A DNA stretch of 64,000 nucleotides from CBDDEC01 sp965198045 (lineage in GTDB: Bacteria > Chloroflexota > Dehalococcoidia > UBA2979), in assembly GCA_965198045.1 (NCBI GenBank), contig CBDAOL010000011.1, forward strand, positions 124,001 through 188,000, given 5' to 3'. Position 1 is the stretch's first letter; each line of letters begins with the position of its first letter. This document shows positions 1-8,282 of this stretch, piece by piece. Position numbers and translations under genes: made by a program. A model generated the notes under the pieces. The model did not search any database, was not told the DNA's origin, and was given only the letters and a program-made list of their open reading frames with translations.

Positions 1-310
1 GCGAGGCCCCCGCATACGCCAGCGGGGCGATGATGGCGCCGGCGATCAGCACCCGCCGCGCGCCTCGACGGTCGATGTAGCGACCGGTCAGCGGGCCCAG
101 CAGCGAGAACAGCGCGTTGCCGACCATGAACGCGCCGACGACCGGTCCGCGGTTCACCTCGAACTCCTCGGAGATGGCAGGGATGTAGACGGCGACGGCC
201 CAGAACGAGGCCCCGGCGGCGACCATGTTGCCGACGATCGCGACGGCGACGATCACCCACCCGTAGTGGAACGGCAGGCGGTCCAATCGGGACGCCAGCG
301 GCGAGCGCAT
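1..310 (-). CDS. MFS transporter, N-terminal part (cut by window edge)
   Basis: Reading the minus strand from an ATG at 310 gives a protein that begins MRSPLASRLDRLPFHYGW and then runs into hydrophobic helices separated by the loop GRYIDRRGARR. That loop is the classic major facilitator motif A between helices 2 and 3. The gene leaves the window at base 1, so only about 103 residues and the first two to three helices are seen; substrate cannot be told. An in-frame ATG at 337 would add nine residues (MAPTNEGWR); the purine-rich GAAGGG ahead of 310 mildly favours the shorter form. It is divergent from the oxidoreductase starting at 394. Confidence 0.8.
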   Translation of the reverse strand, partial: MRSPLASRLDRLPFHYGWVIVAVAIVGNMVAAGASFWAVAVYIPAISEEFEVNRGPVVGAFMVGNALFSLLGPLTGRYIDRRGARRVLIAGAIIAPLAYAGAS

Positions 311-393
311 CCGCCACCCTTCGTTCGTCGGTGCCATGCATTTACGATGTCGGCCCGCGCCCAAGGGCGGTGCGGCAGCCGAGGAGCCACGCC

Positions 394-1455
394 ATGCAAG
401 TATCCGTGTCGCTGCAGCGATACGCCATCGACGACTGGGGCGAGACCCTCGAGTTCGCGCTGATGGCCGAGCGCCTCGGCGTCGACTCCCTCTGGAGCGC
501 CGAGGCGTGGGCGCACGACGGTGCGACTCCCCTCGCCTGGTTGATGGCGCAGACCGAGCGGCTCCGCTTCGGCACCGGCATTCTGCAGGTGGGCACGCGC
601 TCCGCGGCGCTGGTGGCGATGACCGCGATGACGCTCGACGCGATGTCGGGCGGGCGCTTCATCCTCGGCCTGGGCACCAGCGGCCCGCAGGTGATCGAGG
701 GCTGGCACGGCGTGCCGTTCCGCAAGCCGATCAAGCACACGCGCGAGCTGATCGAGATCTGCCGCCGCGTCTTCAACGGCGAGACACTCGCCTACGACGG
801 CGAGTTCTACCAGCTCCCGCTGGACGCCGAACATGGCGGCACTGGCGAGGGGAAGGCGCTCCGGACGGGCGCGCCGGCGACGCCGAACCTACCGATTTAC
901 GTCGCCTCACTCGGCCCCGCCAACCTGCGCATGACCGGCGAGCTGGCGGATGGCTGGCTCGGCGGCTCGTTCATCCCGGAGACGGCCGAGGTCTTCCTCG
1001 CGCCGATGCGCGCTGGCGCGGAGGCGGCGGGTCGCAGCCTCGACGACATCGATCTGGCGGTTGGCGGTGCGGTCTGGTTCACGGACGACCCGGAACGCGC
1101 GGCGGAGACGCTGCGCCCCGGCCTCGCCTTCAGCCTCGGCGCCATGGGGTCACACCGCCACAACTTCTACAACGACGCCTACTCGCGGCAGGGCTGGGCC
1201 GACGAGGCGAAGGAGATCCAGCGCCTCTGGCTCGACGGCCGCCGCGACGAGTCGCGCGCCGCCGTGCCGGTCGAGATGCTCCTGAAAACCCACCTCATCG
1301 GCGACGAGCAGGCAGTCATGGACCGCTTGCGGATCTACCGCGACGCCGGCATCAACACGTTCCGCGTCGGCCCGCACGGCGACTCGCTCCGCGAGCGCGG
1401 CGACACCATCGAGCGCTTCATGGACCTCGTGCGGCAGCTCGATGCGGAGGGCTAG
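394..1455 (+). CDS. LLM-class (luciferase-like) F420-dependent oxidoreductase
   Basis: A 353-residue TIM-barrel flavin/F420 oxidoreductase of the bacterial luciferase-like family. The N-terminal MAERLGVDSLWSAEAW, the RLRFGTGILQVGTRS strand and the MSGGRFILGLGTSGP loop are hallmark segments of F420-dependent family members such as methylenetetrahydromethanopterin reductase-like enzymes. The start at 394 is chosen because GAGGAG lies seven bases upstream; a longer frame would add an unrelated Arg/Pro-rich leader. It ends 12 nt before the convergent ligase gene. A PPOX-type F420-family protein lies later in the window at 49103, which supports F420 use, but no F420 biosynthesis gene is present here. 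The exact substrate is unknown. Confidence 0.9.
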   Translation: MQVSVSLQRYAIDDWGETLEFALMAERLGVDSLWSAEAWAHDGATPLAWLMAQTERLRFGTGILQVGTRSAALVAMTAMTLDAMSGGRFILGLGTSGPQVIEGWHGVPFRKPIKHTRELIEICRRVFNGETLAYDGEFYQLPLDAEHGGTGEGKALRTGAPATPNLPIYVASLGPANLRMTGELADGWLGGSFIPETAEVFLAPMRAGAEAAGRSLDDIDLAVGGAVWFTDDPERAAETLRPGLAFSLGAMGSHRHNFYNDAYSRQGWADEAKEIQRLWLDGRRDESRAAVPVEMLLKTHLIGDEQAVMDRLRIYRDAGINTFRVGPHGDSLRERGDTIERFMDLVRQLDAEG

Positions 1456-1466
1456 GCGCGCCGAGG

Positions 1467-2732
1467 CTATCCCTCGCGGCCGAGGCGCAGGCCGAGCACG
1501 TCGGCCAGTTCGAGGAGGGTCGGCACGCCTGTTTCGGCCGAGAGGCGACCGGCCTCGAGGCCGTCGGCGATCTCCTCGAGGACACGGATCGCGGTCGGCG
1601 TGTCGAGGTCGTCGTCCAGTGCGTTCGAGAACGCGTTGCGGTAAGCCTGCACGCGCAGCTGGTCGCTGGGGCCGCCGCGCGCCTCGGAGGCCGCGCGGAG
1701 CTTCGCCGAGGTCTGCTCCCAGGCGTCCAGGTGGGCCTCTACGAAGTCTCGATCTTCGCGGTAGTGCGTGCCGAGCAGCATCAGCCGGATGGCGTCCGGC
1801 GTGTGTCCCTGCGCCAGCAGGTCGCTGACCTTGACGAGGTTGCCGAGCGACTTCGACATCTTGACGCCGTCGAGGTTCATCGTGCCGTTGTGCACCCAGT
1901 ACTGCACGTAGGGGCCGACACCCGTCGCGCATTCCGACTGCACGATCTCCGAGTCGTGGTGCGGGTATTTCAGGTCGCGGCCGCCGCCGTGGATGTCGAT
2001 GCGATCACCGAGGCTGGCACGACCCATCGCCGAGCACTCGATGTGCCAGCCGGGCCGGCCCGGCCCCCAGGGTGACTCGAATGTCGCGCCCTCGGCGGTC
2101 GAGGGCTGCCAGATCAGGAAGTCGAGCGCATCCTGCTTCAGGTGGTCGGGCTCGTCCGGCATCGTGTCGGTGCGCGGGGCGGTGCGCAGCTCCTCGACGG
2201 TCATCCCGGCGAGCGCGCCGAACGCCGGCGTCTTCGAGATGTCGAAGAAGACGTAGTGGTCGACCTCATAGGCGAATCCGCCGTCGATCAGGGCCGAGAC
2301 CATCGAGATGATTTCGTCCATCGTCCCGGAGACGCGCGGGAAGTCGTCTGGCCGGAGCACGTTGAGGGCGTCCATCTCCTCGAGGTAAAGCGCGTGGTTG
2401 CGGTTCGTCAGCTCCTCGATCGAGACACCCAGCTCGCTCGACTTGCGGACCATGTCGTCGTCGATGTCGGTGATGTTCTGGATGTGCCGGACGGTGTTGC
2501 CCGTGTGCTCCAACCAGCGCCGCAGCATGTCGTGGACGACGTAGGTGAGCGCGTGTCCCAGGTGTCCCACGTCGTAGGGCGTGACGCCGCAGACGTAGAG
2601 CCCAACGACGCGGTCCTCCAGGGGACGGAAGAACTCCTTCTCCCCGGTCAGGCTGTTGTGCAGGTGGAGGTTGTCTTGGGGAAGAGGCTCCAGCAGGGCA
2701 GACTCCCGCAGCGTTTGCGCCCGGGGGCGCAT
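1467..2732 (-). CDS. Cysteinyl-tRNA synthetase / MshC-like class I ligase
   Basis: A 421-residue class I aminoacyl ligase of the cysteine family. Visible motifs are CGVTPYD with Cys48, HLGH at 57-60, the zinc ligands Cys233, His258 and Glu262 (PHHDSE), and KMSKS at 291-295. It lacks the longer C-terminal anticodon-binding tail of ordinary CysRS (about 460 residues). The segment after KMSKS (GNLVKVSDLLAQGHTPDAIR) resembles MshC, the cysteine ligase of mycothiol synthesis, while the retained Glu262 is CysRS-like. It could therefore be the housekeeping CysRS or a thiol-biosynthesis paralogue. The ATG at 2732 has no clear Shine-Dalgarno. A DinB-family gene is divergent from it at 2821. Confidence 0.85.
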   Translation of the reverse strand: MRPRAQTLRESALLEPLPQDNLHLHNSLTGEKEFFRPLEDRVVGLYVCGVTPYDVGHLGHALTYVVHDMLRRWLEHTGNTVRHIQNITDIDDDMVRKSSELGVSIEELTNRNHALYLEEMDALNVLRPDDFPRVSGTMDEIISMVSALIDGGFAYEVDHYVFFDISKTPAFGALAGMTVEELRTAPRTDTMPDEPDHLKQDALDFLIWQPSTAEGATFESPWGPGRPGWHIECSAMGRASLGDRIDIHGGGRDLKYPHHDSEIVQSECATGVGPYVQYWVHNGTMNLDGVKMSKSLGNLVKVSDLLAQGHTPDAIRLMLLGTHYREDRDFVEAHLDAWEQTSAKLRAASEARGGPSDQLRVQAYRNAFSNALDDDLDTPTAIRVLEEIADGLEAGRLSAETGVPTLLELADVLGLRLGREG

Positions 2733-2807
2733 GCATTCGTACAGTGCGAGGCGGGATCGTAGCACGCGGTCGCGGTGAGCTCCGTGCGCTTCGGGCCGAC
2801 CCGCCAC

Positions 2808-2813
2808 TACACT
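2808..2813 (+). promoter_or_regulatory. Putative -10 box of a leaderless promoter (TACACT)
   Basis: TACACT sits seven bases before the ATG at 2821. That spacing would put the transcription start on the initiation codon itself, and there is no Shine-Dalgarno between them. The same TAnnnT-plus-6/7 arrangement recurs at several other starts in the window. Confidence 0.45.
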
Positions 2814-2820
2814 GCCGCGC

Positions 2821-3369
2821 ATGCCCCAGCCCGATGTTGCGCATGGAGACCCGCTCCTCCGGATCGACGCCTGGACCGCCCTCGCGGATGGCCGCGGGCA
2901 GCTCGTGCGCGTCCTCGACGACCTCGACGAGACCGGCGCCAGCCTCCCGCTCGACCTGCCCGAGGACGCGCGCGGCGTGCGCTGGCTGGTCGGCGATCTC
3001 GTGACCCACATCGCCTCGTGGGACGAGCTGATCGCCTCGACGCTGCGCGCGGTCGCCGAGGGTGCGAGCGGCGTCGAGGTGACGGCGCAGCCCGATCAAG
3101 AGTGGGCGGCGTGGAACGCCGAGCGCGTCGCCGAGGGCAGTGCGACCCCGCTCGCAGAGCGCCTCGAGCGCCTCGATGTTGCGCGCCGGGAGCTGCTCCG
3201 GGCAGGCTCCGTCCTCGACGGCGCACCCTTCGACACCCCGGTCGCCACCGCCTGGGGCGTCGAGGAGTCGCCGCGCGGCATGCTGATCGTGCAGGCGATG
3301 CACGACGGCATGCACGCCGAAGCGATCGCCACCGCCCTCGGTCTCGAGACGCCCTCGCCGACGCTCTAG
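2821..3369 (+). CDS. DinB / mycothiol-dependent maleylpyruvate isomerase-like protein
   Basis: A 182-residue four-helix-bundle protein of the DinB-like superfamily. The expected metal-binding histidines are visible in LVTHIASWDEL and in the late MHDGMHAEAI segment, the usual H...H-x3-H triad. Members include mycothiol- and bacillithiol-dependent transferases and isomerases as well as proteins of unknown role. The gene stands back-to-back with the CysRS/MshC-like ligase, which makes a low-molecular-weight-thiol connection attractive but unproven. No Shine-Dalgarno precedes the ATG; a TACACT hexamer seven bases upstream suggests a leaderless message. Confidence 0.75.
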   Translation: MPQPDVAHGDPLLRIDAWTALADGRGQLVRVLDDLDETGASLPLDLPEDARGVRWLVGDLVTHIASWDELIASTLRAVAEGASGVEVTAQPDQEWAAWNAERVAEGSATPLAERLERLDVARRELLRAGSVLDGAPFDTPVATAWGVEESPRGMLIVQAMHDGMHAEAIATALGLETPSPTL

Positions 3370-3497
3370 CCTCGCTCTTGAGCCTGGTCAGCCTGACGGC
3401 GGCCGCGGCGGGGCGGTAGCATGCCGCGGACGGCAACGACACATCCGTAGCGACGCGACCTGACCGACCAGCGGCCCACCACCAGAACGGACGAACG

Positions 3498-4262
3498 ATG
3501 CGCATCGCACGGGTACGGCACAACGGACGCACCTCGACCGCCCTGATCAGCGGACGTGGCAGCGTGGAGCTCGTGCGGGGCGGTCCGTTTGGAAAACTGG
3601 AGCCGACCGGGGAGCGCACCACCCTCTCGAAGGTGGATCTGCTGCCGCCAACACAGCCGACGAAGATTGTGGCCATCGGCGTGAACTACAAGAGTCACGC
3701 CGGAGACCGCACGCCGCCCGCACAGCCCGAAGCGTTCCTCAAGGCGCCCTCCTCGGTGATCGGCCAGGGCGACACCATCGTTCTCCCGTCAGGCGCAAAG
3801 AAGGTCGATGAGGAGGCGGAGGTCGTCGCCGTGATCAGCAGACGCGCCTCGGGCCTCACGGAGGACGATGTCGACGCGCATGTCCTCGGCTACACCGCCG
3901 GCAACGACGTCTCGGCACGCGACTGGCAGCAGGGCGACCTGCAGTGGTGGCGCGCGAAGTCCAGCGATACGTTCACTGCCGTCGGTCCCTGGATCACGAC
4001 CGGCCTGGACCCGGAGCGCATCGGCGTGATCGGTCGCGTCAACGGGAAGCAAGTCCGGCGGTCGAGCACGCGCCAGCTCGTGCACTCGATCCGCAAGTGC
4101 ATCGCCACGATCTCGCAGCACATGACCCTCGAGCCGGGCGACCTCGTGTTCACCGGAACAGCCGGCACCACGCGGCAGCTCGCCGATGGCGATGTCGTCG
4201 AGGTGGAGGTCGAGGGCGTCGGTGTGTTGCGGAATCCAGTGGCGGCCGAGCCGACGGCGTGA
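3498..4262 (+). CDS. Fumarylacetoacetate hydrolase family protein
   Basis: A 254-residue FAH-fold metal-dependent hydrolase/isomerase. The segments IVAIGVNYKSHA, KVDEEAEVV (carboxylate metal ligands) and YTAGNDVSARDWQ are the family signature, and the length matches the short FAH proteins that act on acylpyruvates, HHED-type intermediates or oxaloacetate. Its TGA is overlapped by the GTG of the next gene (GTGA, 4259-4262), so the two are almost certainly cotranslated. The closest activity cannot be picked from sequence; 2-hydroxyhepta-2,4-diene-1,7-dioate isomerase-type chemistry is the usual annotation. Confidence 0.88.
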   Translation: MRIARVRHNGRTSTALISGRGSVELVRGGPFGKLEPTGERTTLSKVDLLPPTQPTKIVAIGVNYKSHAGDRTPPAQPEAFLKAPSSVIGQGDTIVLPSGAKKVDEEAEVVAVISRRASGLTEDDVDAHVLGYTAGNDVSARDWQQGDLQWWRAKSSDTFTAVGPWITTGLDPERIGVIGRVNGKQVRRSSTRQLVHSIRKCIATISQHMTLEPGDLVFTGTAGTTRQLADGDVVEVEVEGVGVLRNPVAAEPTA

Positions 4263-5917
4263 CCAGCGGCGGGGCCGGACGTCTCCGGGTCGCGCTGCTG
4301 CAGCTGCCTGCCTTCGACCTCGTCGACCACGATCTCGCGTGGGCCGAGCTACTCCGTCGCATCGACGAAGCGGGCGAGCGCACGCCTGACCTGATCGTGG
4401 CGCCCGAGGCCTCCTACCCCGCCTACTATCTCCATTCGCGCCAGCACTACGACGAGACCGACCTGCTGCCCGACGACGAGGTGCTCGCCACCCTCGCCGA
4501 GCGCGCGGCGCGCTACCGCAGCCACCTCGCCGTCGGCCTCGTACTCCACGCCGGGCGTCGAGGCGACGGCGCGGCGCTGGAGAACGTGGTCGTCGTGTTC
4601 GGGCCGGAGGGCGAGGAGCGCACACGCTATGCGAAGCGCTTCCTCTGGCACTTCGACCGCCGGTGGTTCGCACCCGGCGACGATCTGCCCTTGGTTGAGC
4701 TGCGGTCCGACGAGGCAGCGGAAGGCGCAGTGGCGGCCGGGCTCCTGATCTGCGCGGACGGCCGGCTGCCGGAGCTGGCGCGCGCGGCGGGCGAGGCGGA
4801 GGCGCGCCTGTTGATCGAGCCCACCGCCTGGGTCTCATCCGGACGCGACGCCGGAGCGCTCAACAACCCGCAGGCCGAGTACCTGATGCGCGCGCGGGCG
4901 ATCGAACAGGGCGCCTGGGTCCTGGCCGCCGACAAGGTCGGCGTCGAGGCGGGTTCGATCGTCTACGCCGGCCGCTCCGGCATCATCGACCCCAGCGGCG
5001 AGTGGGTGATTCAGGCGCCCAGCGATCGGCCCGGCATGATCCTGCACACGATCGATCTCGATGCCGCGCCGGGGCCCGCCGTCACCTGGCAGCCCGCGAT
5101 CGGTGACGCCTACCTCGAGGCTGGACCGTCGAGGGTGAGCGAGCTGGCGCGCGAGCCGCTGATCGTGGAGGACGCGGCGGCGCGAGTCGCCGCCGTCGCG
5201 CTCGACGCCTCTCCCTCCACGGTGGAGCTGATCGAGCTGGCGCGCGAGCTGGTCCTCGTCGCCGCGCAGCAGGACTCGGCGCTCGTTCTGCTGCCCGACC
5301 TCGCTGGCACGGAGCCGCGCGCGCCGACACAGGACGAGCTGCTGCCGCTGCTGCAATCGCTGTCCAGCGAGGCGAACATCCTCGTCGGCGTCACCCTCGC
5401 GGAGCGGACCAACGACGCGACGTACAAGACGCTCTACCTCCTCGACCGCGGGGAGGTGATCGCGGCGCACCGGCAGACACACCTCATTGATGAGGAGCGC
5501 GAGGCGGGCTACGGCGCCGGCGATCGGCCGCCGCCTGTGATTGAGACGATGGTCGGGCACGTCGGACTGCTCGCCGCGAGCGAAGGACTGGTGCCAGAGC
5601 TGGCCGGCGTGCTGAAGCGTCAGGGCGCAGAGCTGTTGCTCTGGAGCAGCAGCGAGCGCATCCCGGCCCCGCTTGCGCTGTTCGCCCGTACGCGAGCGCT
5701 GGAGCAGCGTTGCTACGTCCTCGCAGCGAGCGGGAGCGGACCGGGCGGAGGCGCGGTCATCGCCGCACCCGGCGGCGTCGTCCTCGGCGAGGCGCTTGCG
5801 GGCGAGGCGATGGCGGTCAGCGCCGACATCAACCGGGCGTTCGCGCGCTGGAACGACATGGCGCCGGGGACCAGCGCCATCCGCGACCATGAGCGCGGCG
5901 CCTGGGCGGGCTGCTAG
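4259..5917 (+). CDS. Tandem carbon-nitrogen hydrolase (nitrilase fold), second domain inactive
   Basis: A 552-residue protein with two nitrilase-superfamily domains. The first carries a complete Glu-Lys-Cys triad: Glu50 in VAPEASYP, Lys126 in RYAKRFLW and Cys165 in LLICADGRLPE. The second, from about residue 305, aligns at the same three places with Asp347 (LLPDLAG), Gln406 (AHRQTHL) and Ala440 (GLLAASEG), so it should be catalytically dead. The GTG start at 4259 overlaps the FAH stop codon by four bases and is in frame. A nitrilase or amidase acting in one pathway with the FAH hydrolase is the natural reading; the substrate is not identifiable. Confidence 0.82.
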   Translation: MTSGGAGRLRVALLQLPAFDLVDHDLAWAELLRRIDEAGERTPDLIVAPEASYPAYYLHSRQHYDETDLLPDDEVLATLAERAARYRSHLAVGLVLHAGRRGDGAALENVVVVFGPEGEERTRYAKRFLWHFDRRWFAPGDDLPLVELRSDEAAEGAVAAGLLICADGRLPELARAAGEAEARLLIEPTAWVSSGRDAGALNNPQAEYLMRARAIEQGAWVLAADKVGVEAGSIVYAGRSGIIDPSGEWVIQAPSDRPGMILHTIDLDAAPGPAVTWQPAIGDAYLEAGPSRVSELAREPLIVEDAAARVAAVALDASPSTVELIELARELVLVAAQQDSALVLLPDLAGTEPRAPTQDELLPLLQSLSSEANILVGVTLAERTNDATYKTLYLLDRGEVIAAHRQTHLIDEEREAGYGAGDRPPPVIETMVGHVGLLAASEGLVPELAGVLKRQGAELLLWSSSERIPAPLALFARTRALEQRCYVLAASGSGPGGGAVIAAPGGVVLGEALAGEAMAVSADINRAFARWNDMAPGTSAIRDHERGAWAGC

Positions 5918-5939
5918 CGGCTGCCTTCGTCGAGCGGCG

Positions 5940-6353
5940 CTAGTCCCAGAGGCTGCGGCGGCCCTCGCAGTGGCGGCAGAGCAGCAGCGTCACTTTGCGT
6001 GGCGGATTCTGCACTCGTTCCAGGACCTGACGAGGCCGCAGGTGCGCATCGCAGAAGAGCAGCGAGCAACGCTGGCAAGTGTGCTGCATCCGATCGTCGC
6101 ACCCGGGGTGCGCGCAGACGGCGGTCTGATTGAAGACGCGCATGCGCTCCACGTACTCGTTGTGGTTCTCGATGTCCCTGACCTTGGCTCGGCAGGACCT
6201 GCGCGAGCACACCTCGAGGAAGTCATCACCAAAGGTGCCGTGCTCGTCGCAGAACGGCTCGCCACAGTAGACGCAGCGGCCAGTCGCCTCCTGGCCGCAG
6301 GCGTTGCGGAGGAACCCGCCGCCCGTCGTGCAGACGCTGCCCGCGATCGCCAC
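5940..6353 (-). CDS. Small Cys-rich putative zinc-binding protein
   Basis: About 137 residues with two B-box-like metal clusters: CVYCGEPFCDEHG near the N-terminus and CQRCSLLFCDAHL further on, plus CAHPGC and a C-terminal CRHC. The spacing of cysteines and histidines points to two or more structural zinc sites; I do not recognise a named family. The frame is open back to 6503, but the extra N-terminus is low-complexity, overlaps the upstream gene and includes three nearby TCAGGCC repeats, so a GTG at 6353 just before the first cysteine is preferred. It is the last gene of a minus-strand cluster with the FlgM-like protein and PDZ lipoprotein. Confidence 0.6.
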   Translation of the reverse strand: MAIAGSVCTTGGGFLRNACGQEATGRCVYCGEPFCDEHGTFGDDFLEVCSRRSCRAKVRDIENHNEYVERMRVFNQTAVCAHPGCDDRMQHTCQRCSLLFCDAHLRPRQVLERVQNPPRKVTLLLCRHCEGRRSLWD

Positions 6354-6459
6354 TCTCGCCGCCCGTCCGTTCAGGCCACTTGTTTGCTCAGGCCGTTTAC
6401 TCAGGCCAATGTCTGGTGTTGGACTTATTCTGCCAGACCGCGTACGCCGAAGCGGTGAG

Positions 6460-6798
6460 CTAGGCTCCGCTTTCGGTGGCCTCATCTTCGCCCTCTTCAC
6501 CACTCTCAGCCTCGGAGGGCTCGACCATGCGCAGGTGCCCCGCCCGCGGCTGTTCGTCGCCGGCCGCCGTCTCGAGGTCGCCCCGTTCGAGGATGCGGCG
6601 AGCGATCGCCTCCGGATCGGGGCGGTAGTCGCCTGACGCGATCCGTTCGCGCAGCTCGCTCAAGGTCGGGTCCTCGGGCTCGCCGTCATCGTGAGGTTTC
6701 GGCTCCGAACCGCAGCGATCCTCATGGTCGGCGGGCCGTGCGGCGTCCGGCTCGGCGGGAGACTCGTCGTGCGACGCGTCGGGCCTCGGGTGTTCCAT
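6460..6798 (-). CDS. Acidic protein with FlgM-like C-terminal motif
   Basis: A 112-residue, strongly acidic protein. Its centre reads LSELRERIASGDYRPDPEAI followed by ARRILERG, which resembles the helix pair of anti-sigma-28 factor FlgM (typically '...I..G.Y..D...IA..IL'). The rest is low-complexity Asp/Glu/Pro/Ser. No flagellar gene or sigma-28 is in the window, so an anti-sigma role is only a guess. The ATG at 6798 follows GAGG by five bases; a GTG at 6837 is an alternative. It sits immediately downstream of the PDZ lipoprotein on the same strand. Confidence 0.55.
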   Translation of the reverse strand: MEHPRPDASHDESPAEPDAARPADHEDRCGSEPKPHDDGEPEDPTLSELRERIASGDYRPDPEAIARRILERGDLETAAGDEQPRAGHLRMVEPSEAESGEEGEDEATESGA

Positions 6799-6843
6799 GG
6801 TGGCCTCGGAGGTTCTGCTCTGCGGCGCGCCGCGCACCGCCGC

Positions 6844-8037
6844 TCAGTTGCTCGAGCCCGAGCGTACGCTCTGCAGCTCCAGGAAGACGGCCGTCAGGGT
6901 CTCGTCCGGCGGAAAGGCGTCGATGGTGGCACGCACGCTGGTCGAACCCTCGGCGTCCTCGAATAGCAGCACGGTTGCGAAGCCAAAGGCCCGGTCATCG
7001 GTCACGGACCAGCCCTCGGCGTCGATGACATCGCGCAGCGCCGTGCTGACGTCGGCGTTCGACTCGGTCGTGACGAGCGAGAGCTGGTAGATCGAACCTG
7101 CCGCCTCCTGTTGCCATGAGAAGTTGAGGAGTACGGTGCCCGGGATCGCCAGGAACGGCGCAGGGAAGCTCGCCGGCAGCTCGCGCCCATGTGGGAGCGC
7201 AAAGATCAGCTCCGGCGCAGTGAACGGCGGGCGGACCTCGAGGATGTAGGTCACCGTCGATGTCGCCTCGGCGCCTTCGCCGAGGGCTCGCGTGACCGCG
7301 GCGACTTCGGCGAGCGTCGCGACCGGCGTACCCGCGACCGAGACGATGCGGTCGGTCGGCTGCAGGCCGGAGTCGCTGGCCGTTCCGGGATCGAGCCGGA
7401 TGATCACGATGCCCTCGCTGCGCTCCTCCAGCTCCGCCTCGAGGAGCGGCGCCGGCGCGCCCATCTCGAGCTCGAACGTCTGCTCCAGGCCATCGCGCAC
7501 CACGACGACGTCGAAGGTGCCCTCCGCCGGCAGCGGCTGTACGACCGCGGTGCCATCGATGTCGCCCGAGACGGTGCTCTGGAAGCGCACGACGCCGATG
7601 GAGTCGTTGGCCTGACCGCCGACCACCTGCCACGGTGTCTGGTCCAGCTGGTTGTCCAGCTCCGCGGCCACGGCGAAGTCAGCCTTCGGCACGTCGTAGA
7701 TCAGCCAGATCAGGTTGATGCCGTTCGGACGCCGGATCAGGAACGAACCGACCAGCTCGCCATCCGGGTGCACCGGCAGCGAAATCAGGTCCGCCGGATC
7801 CGTGTCGTCGGTCATGCCGGGGTTGAGCAGCTGCGCCAGCCGAGGCGGCAGCGCACCCTCGTACGTCTCGACCGAGGCGCGTGCGTCCTCGCCGACTCGA
7901 ATCCAGCGATCGGCGAGGTCGTTCGCACCGCCGGTGTCATCGTCGCCGCCACCGAAACAGGCCGCAGCGAGCACAGCGGCCAACATCACCGCGGCGAGGA
8001 GGGCCGCGCGCAGACCGCGCGGGCGGCGACGGCGCAT
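6844..8037 (-). CDS. Lipoprotein with PDZ domain
   Basis: A 397-residue exported lipoprotein. The N-terminus has a basic stretch, a hydrophobic helix and a lipobox ending LAAAC, followed by an acidic linker. A PDZ-like core is seen around residues 235-275, with the carboxylate-binding-loop region GLQPTDRIVSVAGTPVATL. No Ser/His/Asp protease domain is visible, so it is a PDZ scaffold rather than an HtrA protease. The ATG at 8037 is preceded by AAAGG; the frame stays open upstream but runs through the tRNA-His gene, which rules out the longer form. It heads a three-gene minus-strand cluster. Confidence 0.78.
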   Translation of the reverse strand: MRRRRPRGLRAALLAAVMLAAVLAAACFGGGDDDTGGANDLADRWIRVGEDARASVETYEGALPPRLAQLLNPGMTDDTDPADLISLPVHPDGELVGSFLIRRPNGINLIWLIYDVPKADFAVAAELDNQLDQTPWQVVGGQANDSIGVVRFQSTVSGDIDGTAVVQPLPAEGTFDVVVVRDGLEQTFELEMGAPAPLLEAELEERSEGIVIIRLDPGTASDSGLQPTDRIVSVAGTPVATLAEVAAVTRALGEGAEATSTVTYILEVRPPFTAPELIFALPHGRELPASFPAPFLAIPGTVLLNFSWQQEAAGSIYQLSLVTTESNADVSTALRDVIDAEGWSVTDDRAFGFATVLLFEDAEGSTSVRATIDAFPPDETLTAVFLELQSVRSGSSN

Positions 8038-8129
8038 GGAGAGACCTTTCACAGCGGTGGGCGCTCCACCATCGTAGCAGCGGCGGCATGGCCGGCCGCG
8101 TGCCGAGAACGCCGCGAGGGGTCGTGAGA

Positions 8130-8207
8130 TGGGGTGGGTGAGGGGATTTGAACCCCCGCTCTCCAGGGCCACAACCTGGCGCCTTAGACCGCTAGGCGAC
8201 ACCCACC
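8130..8207 (-). tRNA. tRNA-His (anticodon GTG)
   Basis: On the minus strand a full cloverleaf can be drawn. The acceptor pairs GTGGGTG with CACCCAC, preceded by the extra 5' G (position -1) that is diagnostic for tRNA-His. The anticodon stem-loop is CCAGG-TTGTGGC-CCTGG, giving GTG, and the T-arm contains GGTTCAAATCC. The 3' CCA is encoded in the DNA at 8132-8130. It lies between the PDZ lipoprotein and the flavin reductase, all on the same strand. Confidence 0.95.
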
Positions 8208-8257
8208 ACCGCCGGTCGCAACCGGACGCCGATCGTAGCAGCGGGCGTCGCTACGCG

Positions 8258-8273
8258 GCGTCCGCCCGGACGC
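8258..8273 (-). terminator. Possible terminator hairpin after the flavin reductase
   Basis: GCGTCC and GGACGC form a six-base stem around a four-base loop, ten bases beyond the flavin reductase stop and before the tRNA gene. There is no T-run, so it is only a candidate. Confidence 0.25.
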
Positions 8274-8282
8274 GCAGGACCG

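Noticed and set aside
3096..3332. Several other antisense open frames over DinB, FAH and other genes
   Set aside because: Composition is dominated by Arg/Ala/Ser from antisense GC codons; no motif or ribosome site.
8038..8202. N-terminal extension of the PDZ lipoprotein through the tRNA-His gene
   Set aside because: A good ribosome site and the start of the signal peptide lie at 8037, and the extension would overlap a complete tRNA.
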